From positions 1 to 5,705 of the forward strand of contig CAIWGR010000113.1 in assembly GCA_903912275.1 (NCBI GenBank): a stretch of DNA of 5,705 nucleotides, given 5' to 3'. Under the pieces are notes generated by a model. The model was not told the DNA's origin. It worked only from the letters and a program-made list of their open reading frames with translations, and searched no databases. This DNA is from an uncultured delta proteobacterium (GTDB lineage: Bacteria; Myxococcota_A; Bradymonadia; REDH01). The stretch's first letter is position 1, and each line of letters begins with the position of its first letter. Below are positions 4,478 through 5,705 of this stretch, in pieces. The translations under genes were made by a program, and so were the position numbers.

Positions 4478-5705
4478 ATGTCTCGCAATCTCGGCCGCCT
4501 TTCGCGCCTGCTTCTCGCCTCTCTTGCCATGTCGTTCGCTGCCTGTGGCGACGACACGAAGACCTCGACCGAGACGATCGGCGACACCTCGGCGGATGGC
4601 TCGGGATCTGGCGCAGATACCTCCGCCGACACGGGTGGTTCGGGCGCCGACACCTCCGTAGATACCGAAGGCTCTGCCGACCTTGGCCCCTGCCCCGGCA
4701 CCATCTCCTGCGTCGATGAGCGGAGCGGCCGCGCCCGCCTCGCCATCTGCACCGACGCGGGCTACCAGCCGGGCACCACCTGCGAGGCCTCAGCGGTCAC
4801 GACCGGCGAGTTCTGCTGCATCGCCCCCTTCGCCTGCGCCACCAACCAGGATTGCGAAGACAACCGCATCGCGGAGGAGGTCTGCCCCGATACCCGATAC
4901 CCCTGCATCTGCCTGCCTGACACCGGCAAGTGCGTGACGGGTGTCTGCGCCAGCGCTGCCGATTGCGGCGCGGACGAAATCTGCGCGGAGGGCCGCTGCC
5001 AGACCGCGCCGGTCGCGACCGGACTGGTCGCCCGCATCGTGACCCCCGATTCGCTGATCGCTGCGACCGAGAGCATCCAGCTCTGGGCCGTTGCCGTCGA
5101 CCCGGCCAACCCGGAGATCACCAACCCCAATGCGGAGATCATATGGGACACCACCGTCGGCACCGGCAGCGTGAACCTCGATGGCCTCTTCACCGCAGCT
5201 GACATCGGCGGCTCCACCACGGTTCGCGCCCGCGTGGCTGAGAACGCTGCTGACACTGGCGACACCGTCAACATCACCACGCTGGCTGCCTCCGCCTCGG
5301 GCGAGGGCATCCGCGTCACCGTCGTCGACGAGAGCAGCCGCGCGCCGCTCGCTGGAGCAACCGTGGTTGTCATCAAAGACGGTGTCTCGACCACCGGCAC
5401 CACCGACGCGCTCGGCTCCTACGCGACGGGCGTTGCGCCGCCTGCCGACATCCACGTCTTCCCCGCCGGTCACGCCTATGTCTCGCTCTTCGGCGTGCAG
5501 GGCTCGACGGCGATGGTCTCCACCCCGCCCAGCACCCGCGCCGAAATCCAAGAGATCCGTGACGGCTATGTCTGCCCCGACACCGGCATCGTCGACACCA
5601 ACAACTGTGGCGGCGTCGGTCAGTCGCCCTGCCTCTGCTACCAGCTCGACCAGGTCGACGTGGTCAAGGGTGTGCCGTCGTTCGAGCGGGTCGCCAACGA
5701 TGGCG
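4478..5705 (+). CDS. Secreted cysteine-rich lipoprotein with Ig-like and carboxypeptidase-regulatory-like domains (3' partial)
   Basis: The ATG at 4478 is preceded by GGAG (4469-4472, 5-nt spacing), and the frame stays open to the window end, giving 409 visible residues. Residues 1-22 are a signal peptide: basic N-terminus MSRNLGRLSR, then a hydrophobic stretch. It ends in the lipobox-like FAAC with C23 as lipidation site; Phe at -3 is slightly unusual. Residue +2 is Gly, so no E. coli-type inner-membrane retention signal is seen. Residues 24-70 form a Thr/Ser/Asp/Gly linker. Residues 72-174 hold 16 cysteines, ending in a C-x5-C-x5-C-x4-C pattern (157-174), probably all disulfide-bonded. Residues 178-268 resemble a bacterial Ig-like (BIG2-type) domain, with WDTTVGTGSVNLDGLFTA at 223-240. 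Residues 277-340 resemble a carboxypeptidase-regulatory-like beta sandwich (PLAGATVVVIKDG, then TTDALGSYATG). Four more cysteines follow at 366-387. The architecture fits a surface-exposed binding or structural protein; ligand and role are unknown. It is probably transcribed separately from rlmN. Confidence 0.88.
   Translation, partial: MSRNLGRLSRLLLASLAMSFAACGDDTKTSTETIGDTSADGSGSGADTSADTGGSGADTSVDTEGSADLGPCPGTISCVDERSGRARLAICTDAGYQPGTTCEASAVTTGEFCCIAPFACATNQDCEDNRIAEEVCPDTRYPCICLPDTGKCVTGVCASAADCGADEICAEGRCQTAPVATGLVARIVTPDSLIAATESIQLWAVAVDPANPEITNPNAEIIWDTTVGTGSVNLDGLFTAADIGGSTTVRARVAENAADTGDTVNITTLAASASGEGIRVTVVDESSRAPLAGATVVVIKDGVSTTGTTDALGSYATGVAPPADIHVFPAGHAYVSLFGVQGSTAMVSTPPSTRAEIQEIRDGYVCPDTGIVDTNNCGGVGQSPCLCYQLDQVDVVKGVPSFERVANDG
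4604..4666 (+). repeat. Tandem 10-residue repeat in the lipoprotein linker
   Basis: GSGADTSADT (residues 43-52, 4604-4633) and GSGADTSVDT (residues 54-63, 4637-4666) are near-identical copies separated by one Gly codon. A partial relative, GDTSADGSG, precedes them at residues 35-43. The synonymous codons differ between copies, so this is not a fresh duplication. The acidic, flexible linker likely holds the folded part away from the membrane. Confidence 0.75.

Noticed and set aside
4390..4719. 109-codon + strand frame over the terminator and lipoprotein start
   Set aside because: It spans the terminator and conflicts with the well-supported lipoprotein frame; its Arg/His/Leu-rich end is typical of a shifted frame.
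4762..5551. Two long - strand frames opposite the lipoprotein gene
   Set aside because: The + strand frame here has a start site with ribosome site, signal peptide, lipobox and recognisable domains. The - strand translations show only biased composition.
1..5705. Search for tRNA/rRNA genes, CRISPR arrays, insertion sequences, attachment sites, or defence and biosynthetic clusters
   Set aside because: I found no long direct or inverted repeats, transposase, integrase, regularly spaced repeats or tRNA-like structures. The content is housekeeping genes plus one lipoprotein.

Overview
The window is GC-rich with strongly G/C-biased third codon positions. Every gene I can support lies on the + strand. 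It looks like chromosomal DNA from a deltaproteobacterial-type lineage (Myxococcota or Bradymonadota; this is an inference). Two things suggest this. The nucleoside diphosphate kinase closely resembles the Myxococcus form. The last gene encodes a lipoprotein with an Asp/Ser/Thr/Gly linker and a cysteine-rich module of a kind common in those groups. I see no mobile element, CRISPR array, rRNA or tRNA.

Layout. Positions 1-491 hold the 3' end of a conserved-looking gene of unknown function, followed by a 7-bp perfect hairpin that is probably its terminator (496-519). Positions 492-614 form a leader region dense in small symmetric elements. It holds a candidate sigma70-type promoter, a 13-nt palindrome, three GGCGCCC copies, and a 9-nt segment perfectly complementary to the sucC Shine-Dalgarno region. 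Next comes a compact gene set: sucC (615-1781), sucD (1815-2693), ndk (2769-3197) and rlmN (3200-4369), with gaps of 33, 75 and 2 nt. A hairpin with a T-rich tail (4431-4468) ends this unit and runs directly into the ribosome binding site of the final gene. That gene (4478 to the window edge) encodes a modular, cysteine-rich surface lipoprotein that is cut off by the window.

How the genes work together. SucC and SucD form succinyl-CoA synthetase, the TCA-cycle step that conserves energy as ATP or GTP. Ndk equilibrates the gamma-phosphate among nucleoside triphosphates, so its place behind sucCD links substrate-level phosphorylation to NTP pools. RlmN is a radical-SAM methyltransferase acting on 23S rRNA and tRNA; it is probably carried in the same transcript and translated right after ndk. 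The lipoprotein appears to be a separate unit.

I do not see a convincing undescribed system. The points most worth a second look are the sucC leader (possible ribosome-site occlusion in read-through transcripts), the terminator that abuts the lipoprotein start, unusual substitutions near the Ndk active site, and the lipoprotein's repeated cysteine motif.
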